From Candidatus Parcubacteria bacterium (GTDB lineage Bacteria > Patescibacteriota > Patescibacteriia > CAIXNZ01), in contig JAPLYF010000019.1 of assembly GCA_026395675.1 (NCBI GenBank), forward strand, positions 1 to 11,526: DNA of 11,526 bases, written 5' to 3'. Positions 1-7,264 of the stretch are shown here, one piece after another; positions within the stretch are counted from its first letter, which is position 1, and each line of letters opens with the position of its first letter. Both the position numbers and the translations under genes were made by a program. The notes below the pieces were generated by a model. That model was not told the DNA's origin and made no database searches. It was given only the letters and a program-made list of their open reading frames with translations.

Positions 1-72
1 CCTGATCTTAAAAATTATCTGGAAAAGGTATATACTAATCCAGAAGTTAATATTTATAAAGTAAAATCATGA
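1..72 (+). CDS. C-terminal end of a probable polytopic membrane protein (partial)
   Basis: The first frame is open from base 1 to a TGA at 70-72, giving the last 23 residues of a protein whose start lies outside the window. The TGA overlaps the ATG of the next gene (ATGA, 4 bp), which argues for translational coupling and for a real gene. The visible tail, containing YLEKVYTNPEVNIYKV, resembles the tail of the membrane protein ending at 2436 (YLRAVFQNSAVTIYKI): same spacing, Tyr-Leu start, an N-x-x-V turn and the ending IYK. I infer that the missing part is a paralogous multi-pass, GT-C-like membrane protein with an extracytoplasmic C-terminal domain. With only 23 residues visible this is suggestive and no more. 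Confidence 0.6.
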   Translation, partial: PDLKNYLEKVYTNPEVNIYKVKS

Positions 73-788
73 AACTTTTAATTGTTATCCCTAGCTACAA
101 TGAAGAATTGGTTATTGAAAACACTCTTTTGAAATTAGCAGCTTATGCTCAGCAATTTTTAACTGATTATGATTATCAAATCATTGCGGCTGATAATAAA
201 TCAACAGATAAAACCAAAGAGAAAGCAAGGCAATTATTGGCGAAAATTAATCGCTTGGCTTACTTATTTATTGAACAAAAAGGCAAGGGCTTGGCCATTA
301 AAAGAACTTGGCAAAAATATCAAGATGATTTTGATTTCTTTGTTTTTATGGATGCGGATTTAGCCACTGATCTATCAGCCCTGCTACCTTTGATTTCAGC
401 CCTGGCCAAAGAAAATTATGACCTGGCAATTGGTTCACGCAATCTTAAGGACTCAAAAATTCAGCGCTCATTATGGCGCAGATTTTTTTCTTTTGGCTAT
501 GGCCTTTTAGCCAAATTAATTTTGGGCACTAAAATTTCAGATTCAACCTGCGGCTTTAAAGCTGTCAATAAAAAAGTAGTGCAAGAAATAATGCCTTTGG
601 TAAAAAACCAGACCTGGTTTTTTGATAGCGAGTTGGTTTTTTTAGCTGAGAAAAAAGGTTTTAAAATTAAAGAAATACCAGTTTGCTGGGCAGAGCCAAG
701 AAAACTAGATAAAAGCAAAGTTAATGTGCTTAAGGTTTCAAGCCAGTATTTAAAAGAATTATTGCGGCTGAGATTTTTTAATGATTAA
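69..788 (+). CDS. Family 2 glycosyltransferase, polyprenyl-phosphate glycosyltransferase (ALG5-like)
   Basis: This 239-residue protein has the full motif set of a GT-A fold family 2 enzyme: PSYNE at residues 8-12, ADNKSTD at 41-47 for nucleotide binding, the metal-binding DAD at 95-97, GSRN at 122-125, DSTCGFK at 158-164 and FFDSEL at 184-189. The (D/S)-S/T-x-CGFK and FFDxEL motifs are typical of the dolichyl-phosphate beta-glucosyltransferase branch, which moves a sugar from UDP- or GDP-sugar to a polyprenyl phosphate on the cytoplasmic face. No membrane helix is visible at either end, unlike the longer GtrB type, so it is probably peripheral. It starts inside the stop of the preceding gene and ends 8 bp inside the next one, so it is part of a tight operon with membrane proteins that could use its lipid-linked product. 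The sugar and the lipid cannot be read from sequence. Confidence 0.88.
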   Translation: MKLLIVIPSYNEELVIENTLLKLAAYAQQFLTDYDYQIIAADNKSTDKTKEKARQLLAKINRLAYLFIEQKGKGLAIKRTWQKYQDDFDFFVFMDADLATDLSALLPLISALAKENYDLAIGSRNLKDSKIQRSLWRRFFSFGYGLLAKLILGTKISDSTCGFKAVNKKVVQEIMPLVKNQTWFFDSELVFLAEKKGFKIKEIPVCWAEPRKLDKSKVNVLKVSSQYLKELLRLRFFND

Positions 789-2436
789 TATGCAGAGAAT
801 ATTTAAAATTTTAAAAAACGAGAAAGTTTTTTTAATAGGCGTTTCCTTGTTAATAATTTTTCTAGTAGAACTGCCTTTTATTTATGGCTACTTTATCAAT
901 GATCACAGGCATTATTTTACGGGCTTAAATACTATAGCGGTCATTGACGGGCCGGTTTACCTTTCTTACATTGAGCAGGTTAAAGCCGGCCATTATCTTT
1001 TTGAGGATTTGTTTAATAGCAATGATAATTTCCAGTTTTTTAATCCTTTTTGGCTGCTGGTTGGTTTGGTTGCCAGAATTTTTAATTTATCAGGGCCTTT
1101 AGCCCTGCAATTATTCAGGATTATCTTAATTCCTTTTTTCCTCTGGGCGCTTTTTAAAATAATTAAGCTCTTTTTGCCTGGCAATGACTGGCAGAAAAAA
1201 ACCTGTTTTTTATTGGCTTTAATTTATTCTGGTTTCGGCATTTTTTTTCTGCCCTTGGCTTATTTAAATACGCTCAAGCCAGATTTGGATAAAGTCCCGA
1301 TTGATCTCTGGGCTTATGAATCCAGTATTTTCATGGTTCTGCGTTATTATCCGCATGTTTTATTGGCGATTGGTTTAATTTTTTTGATTTTTTATTACTT
1401 TTACCTGGGGATTGAAAAAAATAGCTGGCCCAAAGCAGGTCTCTCTGGTTTTCTGGCACTTTTGCTTTTTAGTTTCCATCCATTTCAAATACCCTTGATC
1501 TACGGTGTTTTGCTGGTTTTTGTGCTAGTAATGGCTTTTAAAAACAAAAAATTCTGGTCTTACCTTGGGAAATATTTACTTTTGCTGCTGATTTCTGGGC
1601 CAGCAGTTTTTTATTATCTTGACCAGCTGTTTATTAATCAGAATATATTTTTAAAGGCCTTGCAGAATAATAACCTAATGCCTGGCTTTTTTCTTTTTGT
1701 GCTTAGTTTTGGCCTGGCTTTTTTACTGGCCTGTTATGAACTGGTGATTATTATCAAAAAGAAGAATTTTAGTTCAGCTAATATTTTTTTAATGGTTTGG
1801 TTTTTAACTACTATTTTATTGGTTTATTCGCCTTTAAATTTTCAGCGCCGCATGTTAGGCGGTTTTATAGCGCCAATAATCATCTTGGCTTTTATAGTGC
1901 TGCTTGAAATTTATAAAAAAATCGCGGACTTACCAGGGAATTTGAAGAATTTTTTAGCAGTTATTTTTTTCATTTTTGTTTCTTTGACTAATTTGTTTAT
2001 TTATAATCAGGATTTTAAGGCCTATTGGCAATCCATTAATTATACTGAGATAGAACATCAGGATTTGATTTATATTGATAAGGATATTAAAAATGCTTTG
2101 GCCTGGTATCAAAAAACTGCCACCCCAAGCGATCTTATTTTGACTTCATATGAACGTGGCAATCTCATTCCCGGGCTTACTGGTCAAAAGGTCTACTGGG
2201 GCCATCCTATAGAAACAGTTGGTTTTAGAGAAAAAAGACAAAAAGTCGAGGCCTTTTTTGCTGCTAATAATTTGGATCTTGAAAAAATTGACTTTTTAAA
2301 AACAAACAAGATTACTTATCTTTTTTATTCTGAATTCGAAAAGAAACTGGGAGATTTTGATCCCACACAAAAAAAATATCTAAGAGCAGTTTTCCAAAAT
2401 TCAGCTGTAACCATTTATAAAATTAATTCAAGATAA
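781..2436 (+). CDS. Polytopic membrane protein, putative GT-C-type glycosyltransferase
   Basis: This 551-residue protein has roughly ten or more hydrophobic segments from about residue 14 to 400, followed by a hydrophilic C-terminal domain of about 140 residues. The first extracytoplasmic loop (about residues 37-75) is acidic and holds NDH, IDGPVYLSYI and EDLF, in the place where GT-C enzymes carry their catalytic acidic residues. The C-terminal part (LAWYQ, DLILTSYERGNLIPGLTG, YLFYSEFEK) resembles the Rossmann-like tail seen in many such bacterial proteins. GT-C enzymes use lipid-linked sugars outside the membrane, which fits the neighbouring polyprenyl-phosphate glycosyltransferase, but I cannot name a donor or acceptor. 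The start overlaps the previous gene by 8 bp. An alternative ATG lies three codons later (790) and neither has a clear ribosome site. The end overlaps the convergent gene by 14 bp. It could equally be a non-catalytic membrane protein. Confidence 0.75.
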   Translation: MINMQRIFKILKNEKVFLIGVSLLIIFLVELPFIYGYFINDHRHYFTGLNTIAVIDGPVYLSYIEQVKAGHYLFEDLFNSNDNFQFFNPFWLLVGLVARIFNLSGPLALQLFRIILIPFFLWALFKIIKLFLPGNDWQKKTCFLLALIYSGFGIFFLPLAYLNTLKPDLDKVPIDLWAYESSIFMVLRYYPHVLLAIGLIFLIFYYFYLGIEKNSWPKAGLSGFLALLLFSFHPFQIPLIYGVLLVFVLVMAFKNKKFWSYLGKYLLLLLISGPAVFYYLDQLFINQNIFLKALQNNNLMPGFFLFVLSFGLAFLLACYELVIIIKKKNFSSANIFLMVWFLTTILLVYSPLNFQRRMLGGFIAPIIILAFIVLLEIYKKIADLPGNLKNFLAVIFFIFVSLTNLFIYNQDFKAYWQSINYTEIEHQDLIYIDKDIKNALAWYQKTATPSDLILTSYERGNLIPGLTGQKVYWGHPIETVGFREKRQKVEAFFAANNLDLEKIDFLKTNKITYLFYSEFEKKLGDFDPTQKKYLRAVFQNSAVTIYKINSR

Positions 2437-4297
2437 TTGTGCCAAGATCATTGAGTTGCGAAAGCGATTCATAAGTACTGCCCAGGCCATTTAATTTTAA
2501 TTGGCCTTTTAAATTTATGACTTTAAATTCATTAATAGCTGGCAGATTAAAAAAGTTTTGTTTAATTATTTGTCCTGCCTGCCATTCGCTGGTTGGATAA
2601 AGTCCGTAACCCAGAGGATAAAGATGATTATTAAAAAGCAGAAAATAATTTTCAGCAATCGGGCTAAGAGCTTTAAAATATAAACTGGTTACCTCATCGT
2701 TTTTTTCCAAGCCCAGAAATTCTATTTGCTCATTTATTTTTTCTAGCTGATTCTTAAATTTGGGTTCTTGCTTTAAGACCTCGTACAAATTATTTTGGGC
2801 TGGAGAGAAATCTTTTTGCCATAAAGCCAGATTTTGCTGGACTTTTTTTAATACAAAATTATTATCAGTCAGCAATTTTCTTAAATTATCATCGCCTTTA
2901 AAATAATAATCTCTGATCTCAGGATCATACTGCACGTGATAAGTTAAAAAATCATCAAAGTCAATTAACAGATATTGTGTGTCTTTGGGAATAATATAAT
3001 CGCCAATGCCATACTGCTGTTTGCCCTGGAAAACATAATTTAAGCTATAGACCTGAGGCCGGGAGGAAAGCTGGGTGATTAATCTATAAGGCGCAATAAC
3101 CGAAGCAGTTTTAGGGACTTCTTTTATAAATTCATTTTTTAAGTGTATTCCCTGCCAATCCAGATTTTTTACTTGATTTAAAAAAGGCAAGAATGGCCCC
3201 AGTACTAAAAAGTTATAAATTAAGCCAATGAAAAAAATAAGCAATATCATTTCCTTATAATTATCCCAGTAATGAGTAAATTTTTTGTTCAGAGGAAAGG
3301 ACTTAAAAGCAAAAAGAACTGACAGGCAGCCAGCAAAAAGAAAAATAGCGCCATAATGCGTGCGCAAAATTAATTCACCGGCTGCCGGGCCTAAAATCAG
3401 TTCCATAAACATGCCCAGCCCCAAAAGTAAATATCTGGGTTTAAAAAGAGGCAGAAATAAGAAGACCAAAAGAATGCCCAGGACAAATTCAAAATTATAA
3501 ATCGTTAAAGCATGGCTTAAGACCAGGGGGAATTTAAGAAAAAAATTCATAAAAATATCTTGCGGGTTTTGGCCCAGCCACTTATAATAGCCCAGAAATT
3601 TATATTTTTGATTGGCTGAAAAAAAGGAAATGATTTTAAGCGCTGTAAAAAAATAGAGCGTGCTCAAGATAAGAGGCGTTAAAATCCATTTCAATTTTTT
3701 TTTGTCCAAAAGTGCTAACACGCCAAACATAAAAATTACAAAGGCAATATCTTCTTTGATAAACAAGGAAAGAACAGAAAAAATTAGAAAAAAAGAAAAT
3801 TTATTTTGGTCATAAAAATAAAAAGTCCAGCCAAGAAAAAAAGGCGCCAGGGCCAAAATATGAAATTCAAAAAGATTTATGTTCCAGACAATGGGATTAA
3901 AAAGATAAAGAATTAATAATAAAAGAGTTTGCATGGGCGTTAAATATTTTTTGGCAATCAGATATAGCGGGATTACTGCCAAGGCCAGAAAAAATGTTTG
4001 CCCAAAAAGCAAAGTGAGCGGCGATTTAAAAAGCGCGTAAAAAGGCACTAAGAAAAAAACTAAAAACTCCAGATGATCGCCCAGATAAGAAGTCGGGTGA
4101 ATAGTCATTTGGAAAAAATTACCCAAGGAAGAATTATAAAAGACCTGATTATAAATAGCTAAATCCAGAGCATTGTACTGAAAAGTAAAATATTTAAATA
4201 AGCAAAGCCCAAAAACCAAAACAAAATACAAAACAATCAAAACTAAAAGCAGTTTGTTTAATTTGGGCCAGGACAAATTTTTAAAATAGTTGAGCAT
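2423..4297 (-). CDS. DUF2079 family polytopic membrane protein
   Basis: The N-terminal third of this 624-residue protein carries the DUF2079 signature: YNALDLAIYNQVFYNSSLG at about residues 40-60, then TSYLGDHLEFLVFFLVPFYALF and SPLTLLFGQTFFLALAVIPLYLIAK. About ten further hydrophobic segments follow, to about residue 375. The C-terminal 240 residues are hydrophilic and include VPKTASVIAPYRLITQLSSR and a GDYIIPKDTQYLLIDF segment, the usual tail of this family. DUF2079 proteins are of unknown function but share the GT-C-like layout (an aspartate-bearing first loop, many helices, an outer C-terminal domain), so a role in transfer of lipid-linked sugars is a fair inference. It is the only minus-strand gene left of the lipoprotein unit and converges on the previous gene with a 14-bp tail overlap. 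No strong ribosome site precedes its ATG. Confidence 0.85.
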   Translation of the reverse strand: MLNYFKNLSWPKLNKLLLVLIVLYFVLVFGLCLFKYFTFQYNALDLAIYNQVFYNSSLGNFFQMTIHPTSYLGDHLEFLVFFLVPFYALFKSPLTLLFGQTFFLALAVIPLYLIAKKYLTPMQTLLLLILYLFNPIVWNINLFEFHILALAPFFLGWTFYFYDQNKFSFFLIFSVLSLFIKEDIAFVIFMFGVLALLDKKKLKWILTPLILSTLYFFTALKIISFFSANQKYKFLGYYKWLGQNPQDIFMNFFLKFPLVLSHALTIYNFEFVLGILLVFLFLPLFKPRYLLLGLGMFMELILGPAAGELILRTHYGAIFLFAGCLSVLFAFKSFPLNKKFTHYWDNYKEMILLIFFIGLIYNFLVLGPFLPFLNQVKNLDWQGIHLKNEFIKEVPKTASVIAPYRLITQLSSRPQVYSLNYVFQGKQQYGIGDYIIPKDTQYLLIDFDDFLTYHVQYDPEIRDYYFKGDDNLRKLLTDNNFVLKKVQQNLALWQKDFSPAQNNLYEVLKQEPKFKNQLEKINEQIEFLGLEKNDEVTSLYFKALSPIAENYFLLFNNHLYPLGYGLYPTSEWQAGQIIKQNFFNLPAINEFKVINLKGQLKLNGLGSTYESLSQLNDLGTIILN

Positions 4298-4365
4298 AGT
4301 TAATTTAATTTTAGTCCAAAATCAAGGAAAAATAAAGGCCTACCCACGATAATTATCTTTATATT

Positions 4366-4397
4366 TTAAGCCCTAAAAGGGCCCCTTCGGGGCTAAA
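4366..4397. other. G+C-rich hairpin between divergent genes
   Basis: The arms GCCCC (4381-4385) and GGGGC (4389-4393) enclose TTC, and outer TTTA/TAAA bases extend the symmetry on both sides. A competing small stem, CCC-TAAAA-GGG, starts at 4371. It lies between two divergent transcription units (upstream of the DUF2079 gene on one side, upstream of the lipoprotein promoter on the other), so it ends neither of them. It could insulate them, terminate stray transcripts or act in the leader of the DUF2079 message. I cannot tell which. Confidence 0.5.
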
Positions 4398-4422
4398 ATT
4401 AGCATATTTAGGGTATTAAGTA

Positions 4423-4451
4423 TTGACAAAAGCATCAAAATTTGCTATACT
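4423..4451 (+). promoter_or_regulatory. Strong sigma-70-type promoter for the lipoprotein pair
   Basis: TTGACA at 4423-4428 is the exact consensus -35 box. TATACT at 4446-4451 is one base from the consensus -10 box. The spacer is 17 nt, the optimum. Transcription should start near 4458, giving a leader of about 108 nt before the ATG at 4566. This is by far the best promoter match I see in the window. Confidence 0.85.
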
Positions 4452-4463
4452 AAAAGATCAGAA

Positions 4464-4480
4464 TTGTTCATTTAGAACAA
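4464..4480 (+). promoter_or_regulatory. Inverted repeat at the start of the lipoprotein transcript (operator candidate)
   Basis: TTGTTC (4464-4469) and GAACAA (4475-4480) form a perfect 6-bp inverted repeat around ATTTA. It begins about 13 bases after the -10 box, so it covers the first transcribed bases. That is a common position for a repressor operator. As RNA it would be only a weak AU-rich hairpin, so a protein site seems more likely. No regulator gene is adjacent. Confidence 0.45.
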
Positions 4481-4514
4481 AAGAAAAAATCAATCTACCC
4501 TGAAAAAGGACCCG

Positions 4515-4557
4515 CCTTTGCTCCGCGCTGCGGAGCTACGGTGGGCAAAGGAAGGAG
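4515..4557 (+). promoter_or_regulatory. Leader hairpin abutting the Shine-Dalgarno site
   Basis: CCTTTGC (4515-4521) pairs with GCAAAGG (4545-4551). Inside it TCCGC (4522-4526) pairs with GCGGA (4530-4534) around a GCT loop, leaving a 10-nt bulge on the 3' side. The outer arm ends one base before the Shine-Dalgarno core AGGAG (4553-4557), which lies 8 nt before the ATG at 4566. The hairpin may set ribosome access, or it may be one copy of a dispersed palindromic repeat, since it shares CTCCG/CGGAG and CTACGG with the palindrome at 8896-8964. Confidence 0.55.
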
Positions 4558-4565
4558 AAAGAAAA

Positions 4566-5108
4566 ATGAGAAAGGCGTTTTTGATTATGGTTATGGGAAT
4601 GGCAACTGTTGTTTTAAACATTGCCTGCGCCCATTCAACGGTCATGGTGCGTCAGCCCTACCAGGAAGTGCACGTTTCAGGCCGAGGCACAAATGTCCAA
4701 ACCGTGGATGTGCTGGGTAAATATTATGTCTTTGATGTCAAGATCAATACCATCCTGGACACCACTAGCAATATGCTGAGCCAATACCCCGGCACAAGGA
4801 TCGAGATGTCACCCAATGGCTTGCAAATAACTGGCGGTGGGAGAATAAACCCGTCGTCACCTAACCAGGCACAGCAGGTTTCTGCAAATGGCAAGCTCAT
4901 GATCAGCAATTTGAGCAAAGTAAAACTGCCAGTTTCAATTTACAATGATAATTTCAGGACCAGAACCATCGTTAAGGCACGCGGGAGCACAACTCTGACC
5001 CTGCCTGCTGGCAAGTACACGATGCAGATTGCGGATTCTCGCAATGCCCAGGAAATTGTAATTACTGCGGGCGAAACAGTGGAAGCCACGATAAACCTGC
5101 GAAACTGA
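4566..5108 (+). CDS. Small predicted lipoprotein, paralogue of the next gene
   Basis: I choose the ATG at 4566 because it follows a strong AGGAG by 8 nt and opens directly into a signal sequence (MRKAFLIMVMG..., ending at LNIAC). A TTG at 4518 in the same frame would place the leader hairpin in the protein and bury the signal. The 180-residue product has a probable lipid-modified Cys21, although the lipobox is imperfect because Leu is at -4. The mature part has VHVSGRGTNVQTVDVLGKY at about residues 36-54 and a C-terminal beta-rich part with VSIYND, a TLTLPAGKY turn and IVITAGE, which looks like a small beta-sandwich. It aligns along its whole length with the next gene. I do not recognise a named family and assign no function. 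Base composition is richer in G+C than the genes to the left. Confidence 0.8.
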   Translation: MRKAFLIMVMGMATVVLNIACAHSTVMVRQPYQEVHVSGRGTNVQTVDVLGKYYVFDVKINTILDTTSNMLSQYPGTRIEMSPNGLQITGGGRINPSSPNQAQQVSANGKLMISNLSKVKLPVSIYNDNFRTRTIVKARGSTTLTLPAGKYTMQIADSRNAQEIVITAGETVEATINLRN

Positions 5109-5122
5109 AAAGGAGAACACGG

Positions 5123-5692
5123 ATGAAAAAGATAATGGCAGCGTTTTTAACAATCGCTGTTATGTCAGGAATTTTTGGCTGCGTCCATCCCCACTCGACC
5201 GCGACGTATACATGCCCGCTCTATAGGGTAACAATTTCAGGAGTCGGGACAAATGCGGCCACGATTGAGGCCTTAGGTAAGTACAAGGTCTTTGAAGGGG
5301 CGCAATTAACCATTGACGCCATCAGGGAGCTAACGCCGATTTTGGCAGCCAATGGCTATCGCGCCAGAATATCGGCTGATAAAGTCATCATTGAGCCGAT
5401 TCCGCGGGATATCCTGGTGAGCATTGAAAACTTTTTTCCTGACAAGGCCATAAAAATCGTTATTTACAACGAAGAAAGACAGTTGGTTTGGACCTGCTCA
5501 GGGATAAGTCCTGGGAAAGCTGAACTGACTGTGTTAAAAGCAGGGCATTACATCGTACAATCATCTTTTGTTGGCGAATCAATTATAGCTATAACAAACT
5601 ATGAAATTCCCGATCGCGATTATAAAGAATATTCGCGATTAGCCAACAAATATGTAGGGTGTCGGTTGTTTTGGCCAAGCACTGCTGAATAA
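5123..5692 (+). CDS. Small predicted lipoprotein, second copy of the pair
   Basis: This 189-residue protein starts 14 nt after its partner, with AGGAG at 5111-5115, 7 nt before the ATG. Its signal sequence ends in GIFGC, an acceptable lipobox with Cys20 as the lipid anchor. It shares with the first protein the block V(T/H)(I/V)SGxGTNxxT(I/V)(E/D)xLGKYxVF near residues 36-57 and, later, IYN(E/D) and an L-x-x-x-AG-x-Y turn near residues 137-145. The pair therefore arose by tandem duplication and has since diverged widely. It has two cysteines in the mature part (after PHSTATYT and in VWTC) and a third near the C-terminus that its partner lacks. The function is unknown. The two are cotranscribed and end at the hairpin at 5700-5729. 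Confidence 0.8.
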   Translation: MKKIMAAFLTIAVMSGIFGCVHPHSTATYTCPLYRVTISGVGTNAATIEALGKYKVFEGAQLTIDAIRELTPILAANGYRARISADKVIIEPIPRDILVSIENFFPDKAIKIVIYNEERQLVWTCSGISPGKAELTVLKAGHYIVQSSFVGESIIAITNYEIPDRDYKEYSRLANKYVGCRLFWPSTAE

Positions 5693-5699
5693 AACAATA

Positions 5700-5729
5700 A
5701 AAAGCGGAGGATAAAGATTCTCCGCTTTT
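5700..5729. terminator. Bidirectional rho-independent terminator
   Basis: AAAAGCGGAG (5700-5709) and CTCCGCTTTT (5720-5729) form a perfect 10-bp stem around a 10-nt loop. On the plus strand it begins 8 nt after the second lipoprotein stop and runs into TTTTAAAATTTATT. On the minus strand it follows pilin A and runs into TTTTTATTGTTTTATT, the better U-tract. It separates the two convergent units. Confidence 0.88.
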
Positions 5730-5769
5730 AAAATTTATTAAAAAATTATTTTTAATTAATATTTTTTTA

Positions 5770-6228
5770 TTATTTTATACCTCCTGTGCCGGTACCTGTA
5801 CTGTTGGTTCCTCCCCCTCCGCCCGTAATGCCAGCAGAATTAATAATGATATCAGTCACAAAACTGGCCAGGGCATAGGAGGTTAAAATAATGATCAGGC
5901 CAATGAGTGCGTAAAAAATCGTGCTTTTGGCTTTTTTTATTGTTTCAGGCGTGCCCTGGGAAGTGATGTAAAGAAAACCTGCATAAATAATAATGACAAT
6001 AAAGATAATGCCCAAGAGCCCGAGTAAGGCCTTAATAATCGTGGCTATTAAAACAGGCAGGCTAGTTGAGGTGGTACCACTGCCATAAACAGCCGAGCCC
6101 AGCTGCTGGACGCCGCCGCTGATTAACCCAGTGCTACCTGTTGTAGTTGATGTAGTGGCTAAAGCAAAACTAGAGAGCAAGAAAATACCAACAGATATCA
6201 GGAAAAAGATGACTACTTTTTTAAACAT
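5770..6228 (-). CDS. Pilin A: TrbC/VirB2-like pilin, short, cysteine-free
   Basis: This 152-residue protein has a signal peptide (residues 1-24, cut after FALA), a Thr/Ser/Gly-rich outer segment (25-57), helix 1 at about 60-88 ending in IYAGF, a basic loop with GTPETIKKAK (92-101) and helix 2 at about 103-129 with the conserved Tyr118. A 20-residue Gly/Thr tail follows. The layout matches T4SS pilins, which insert in the inner membrane with both ends outside and the basic loop in the cytoplasm until assembled. YAGF replaces the usual YGGF. It is the last gene of the unit, 16 nt after B and about 40 nt before the terminator, and has no Shine-Dalgarno site. Confidence 0.82.
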   Translation of the reverse strand: MFKKVVIFFLISVGIFLLSSFALATTSTTTGSTGLISGGVQQLGSAVYGSGTTSTSLPVLIATIIKALLGLLGIIFIVIIIYAGFLYITSQGTPETIKKAKSTIFYALIGLIIILTSYALASFVTDIIINSAGITGGGGGTNSTGTGTGGIK

Positions 6229-6244
6229 AAAAATTTATTTAAGA

Positions 6245-6793
6245 TTAAGAACAAGTATAGCCGGCAGTAGCGCAGTCATGTGAACTGCAATAAGTTGGAT
6301 ATGACTCGCAGCAAAAGGCCTCTATTTGGCTATATCTTTGGAAGCGGTATTCACAGCAGCTTTCTGAGCGATAAGTGCTCTGATTAGTGCCGCCTTCGCA
6401 AGAAGCATTAAAAGCTGGCTGGCCAGTGGTTTTGCCTGGACTTTCAACCTGGGAGGTTAAAAAGTAAGTGACCGTATAACCGGAAAAAATAATGAGCAAA
6501 CCAACCACGGCCGCCACTATAGTATTTTTACCCTTGCCTGCTTTTTCAGGATTACCCAAGGAAGTCAGGTAAAAAAAGCCGCCATAAATCAGCAGGCCGA
6601 CAAAGACAATTCCTAAAAGCATCATCAGGGCCTTAATTAAATTAGCAATATAAACAATTGGCGTGGCTGGCGTGTTGGTGCCATAGACCGCAGTGCCAGT
6701 ACTGGTTAAGCCCTCCTGGAATTTGTCAGCAGCTAATAAGGGCAAGGGCATTAAAAAAGTGAAAATTAAGATAATAATTAAAAATTTTTTCAT
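6245..6793 (-). CDS. Pilin B: TrbC/VirB2-like pilin with a cysteine-rich tail
   Basis: This 182-residue protein has a signal peptide (1-21, cut after PLLA), helix 1 at about 47-76 with IYGGF, the loop GNPEKAGKGK (80-89) and helix 2 at about 91-113 with Tyr106. It then has a 60-residue hydrophilic tail with eight cysteines at 132, 146, 147, 161, 162, 169, 174 and 181 in the pattern C-x13-CC-x13-CC-x6-C-x4-C-x6-C. The tail should be outside the membrane and disulfide-bonded. It does not fit the six-cysteine module of D, G and H, although its last three cysteines (C-x4-C-x6-C) match the spacing in the end domain of H. The mature start (AVYG after a short Gly/Thr stretch) resembles A, so A and B are probably close relatives. 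It lies 45 nt after C, with no clear ribosome site. Confidence 0.82.
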   Translation of the reverse strand: MKKFLIIILIFTFLMPLPLLAADKFQEGLTSTGTAVYGTNTPATPIVYIANLIKALMMLLGIVFVGLLIYGGFFYLTSLGNPEKAGKGKNTIVAAVVGLLIIFSGYTVTYFLTSQVESPGKTTGQPAFNASCEGGTNQSTYRSESCCEYRFQRYSQIEAFCCESYPTYCSSHDCATAGYTCS

Positions 6794-6838
6794 AAAGTTT
6801 GCAGAAAAGCAGAAGGTTTAAATAATCAAATTCGGCTT

Positions 6839-7252
6839 TTATGGAGTTGTTGTAGTGTTAGTATTAGTGTTTGGCAAAGTTTCTATGGCCGTGCTGATAA
6901 AATAGGTAATAGTGTAAGCCAAGGCAATTAAGGCCATGCCAATAATGGCGTTAATCAGCACTTTTTTGGCAGCGCCAATTTTTTCTGGCTGGCCCGCGGC
7001 AGTCATCCACATAAAGCCGCCATAAATAAATAAAACAAAAAAAACAGCGCCGCTCAGGCCTAAGACCGCCTTGATAACAGAGGCAACTAGAATTGGCCAA
7101 GTGGGCGTCTGGAGTCCGGATCCTGTCGCGGTTGCGGAAATACCCGTATTAACATCGCCAAATTTCAAGGCCGCCTGGCTAATGGATAACCAAAATAAAC
7201 AGAAAAAAATAATAATTATTATGTATAAAAAAGATTTTTTTCCTAATTTCAT
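6839..7252 (-). CDS. Pilin C: TrbC/VirB2-like pilin, short, cysteine-free
   Basis: This 137-residue protein has a signal peptide (1-27, cut after SISQA, with its only cysteine at 18 inside the signal), an outer segment (28-52), helix 1 at about 54-84 (VIKAVLGLSG, then IYGGFMW), the loop GQPEKIGAAKK (87-97), helix 2 at about 98-123 with Tyr113, and a short Asn/Thr-rich tail. It is closest to D in the core (VIK, GALF/GAVF, LFIYGGF, EKIGxAKK), suggesting that C and D are a duplication pair. It starts 12 nt after the D stop. No Shine-Dalgarno site is visible before the ATG. It may be a structural subunit of the filament; which pilin is the major one cannot be read from sequence. Confidence 0.82.
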   Translation of the reverse strand: MKLGKKSFLYIIIIIFFCLFWLSISQAALKFGDVNTGISATATGSGLQTPTWPILVASVIKAVLGLSGAVFFVLFIYGGFMWMTAAGQPEKIGAAKKVLINAIIGMALIALAYTITYFISTAIETLPNTNTNTTTTP

Positions 7253-7264
7253 AAGTTAAGGTTA

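Noticed and set aside
2423..4297. Oligosaccharyltransferase or PMT/ArnT enzyme
   Set aside because: No WWD-type or PMT motifs are seen, and the N-terminal LDLAIYNQ and LGDH blocks fit DUF2079 better.
4348..4357. GATAATTATC, a perfect 10-bp palindrome upstream of the DUF2079 gene
   Set aside because: All but the ends are A/T, so it is expected by chance in AT-rich spacer, and there is no promoter context to support an operator.
4518..4565. Upstream TTG start adding 16 residues to the first lipoprotein
   Set aside because: The extension is the leader hairpin itself and is hydrophilic, it would bury the signal peptide, and the strong Shine-Dalgarno site points to the ATG at 4566.
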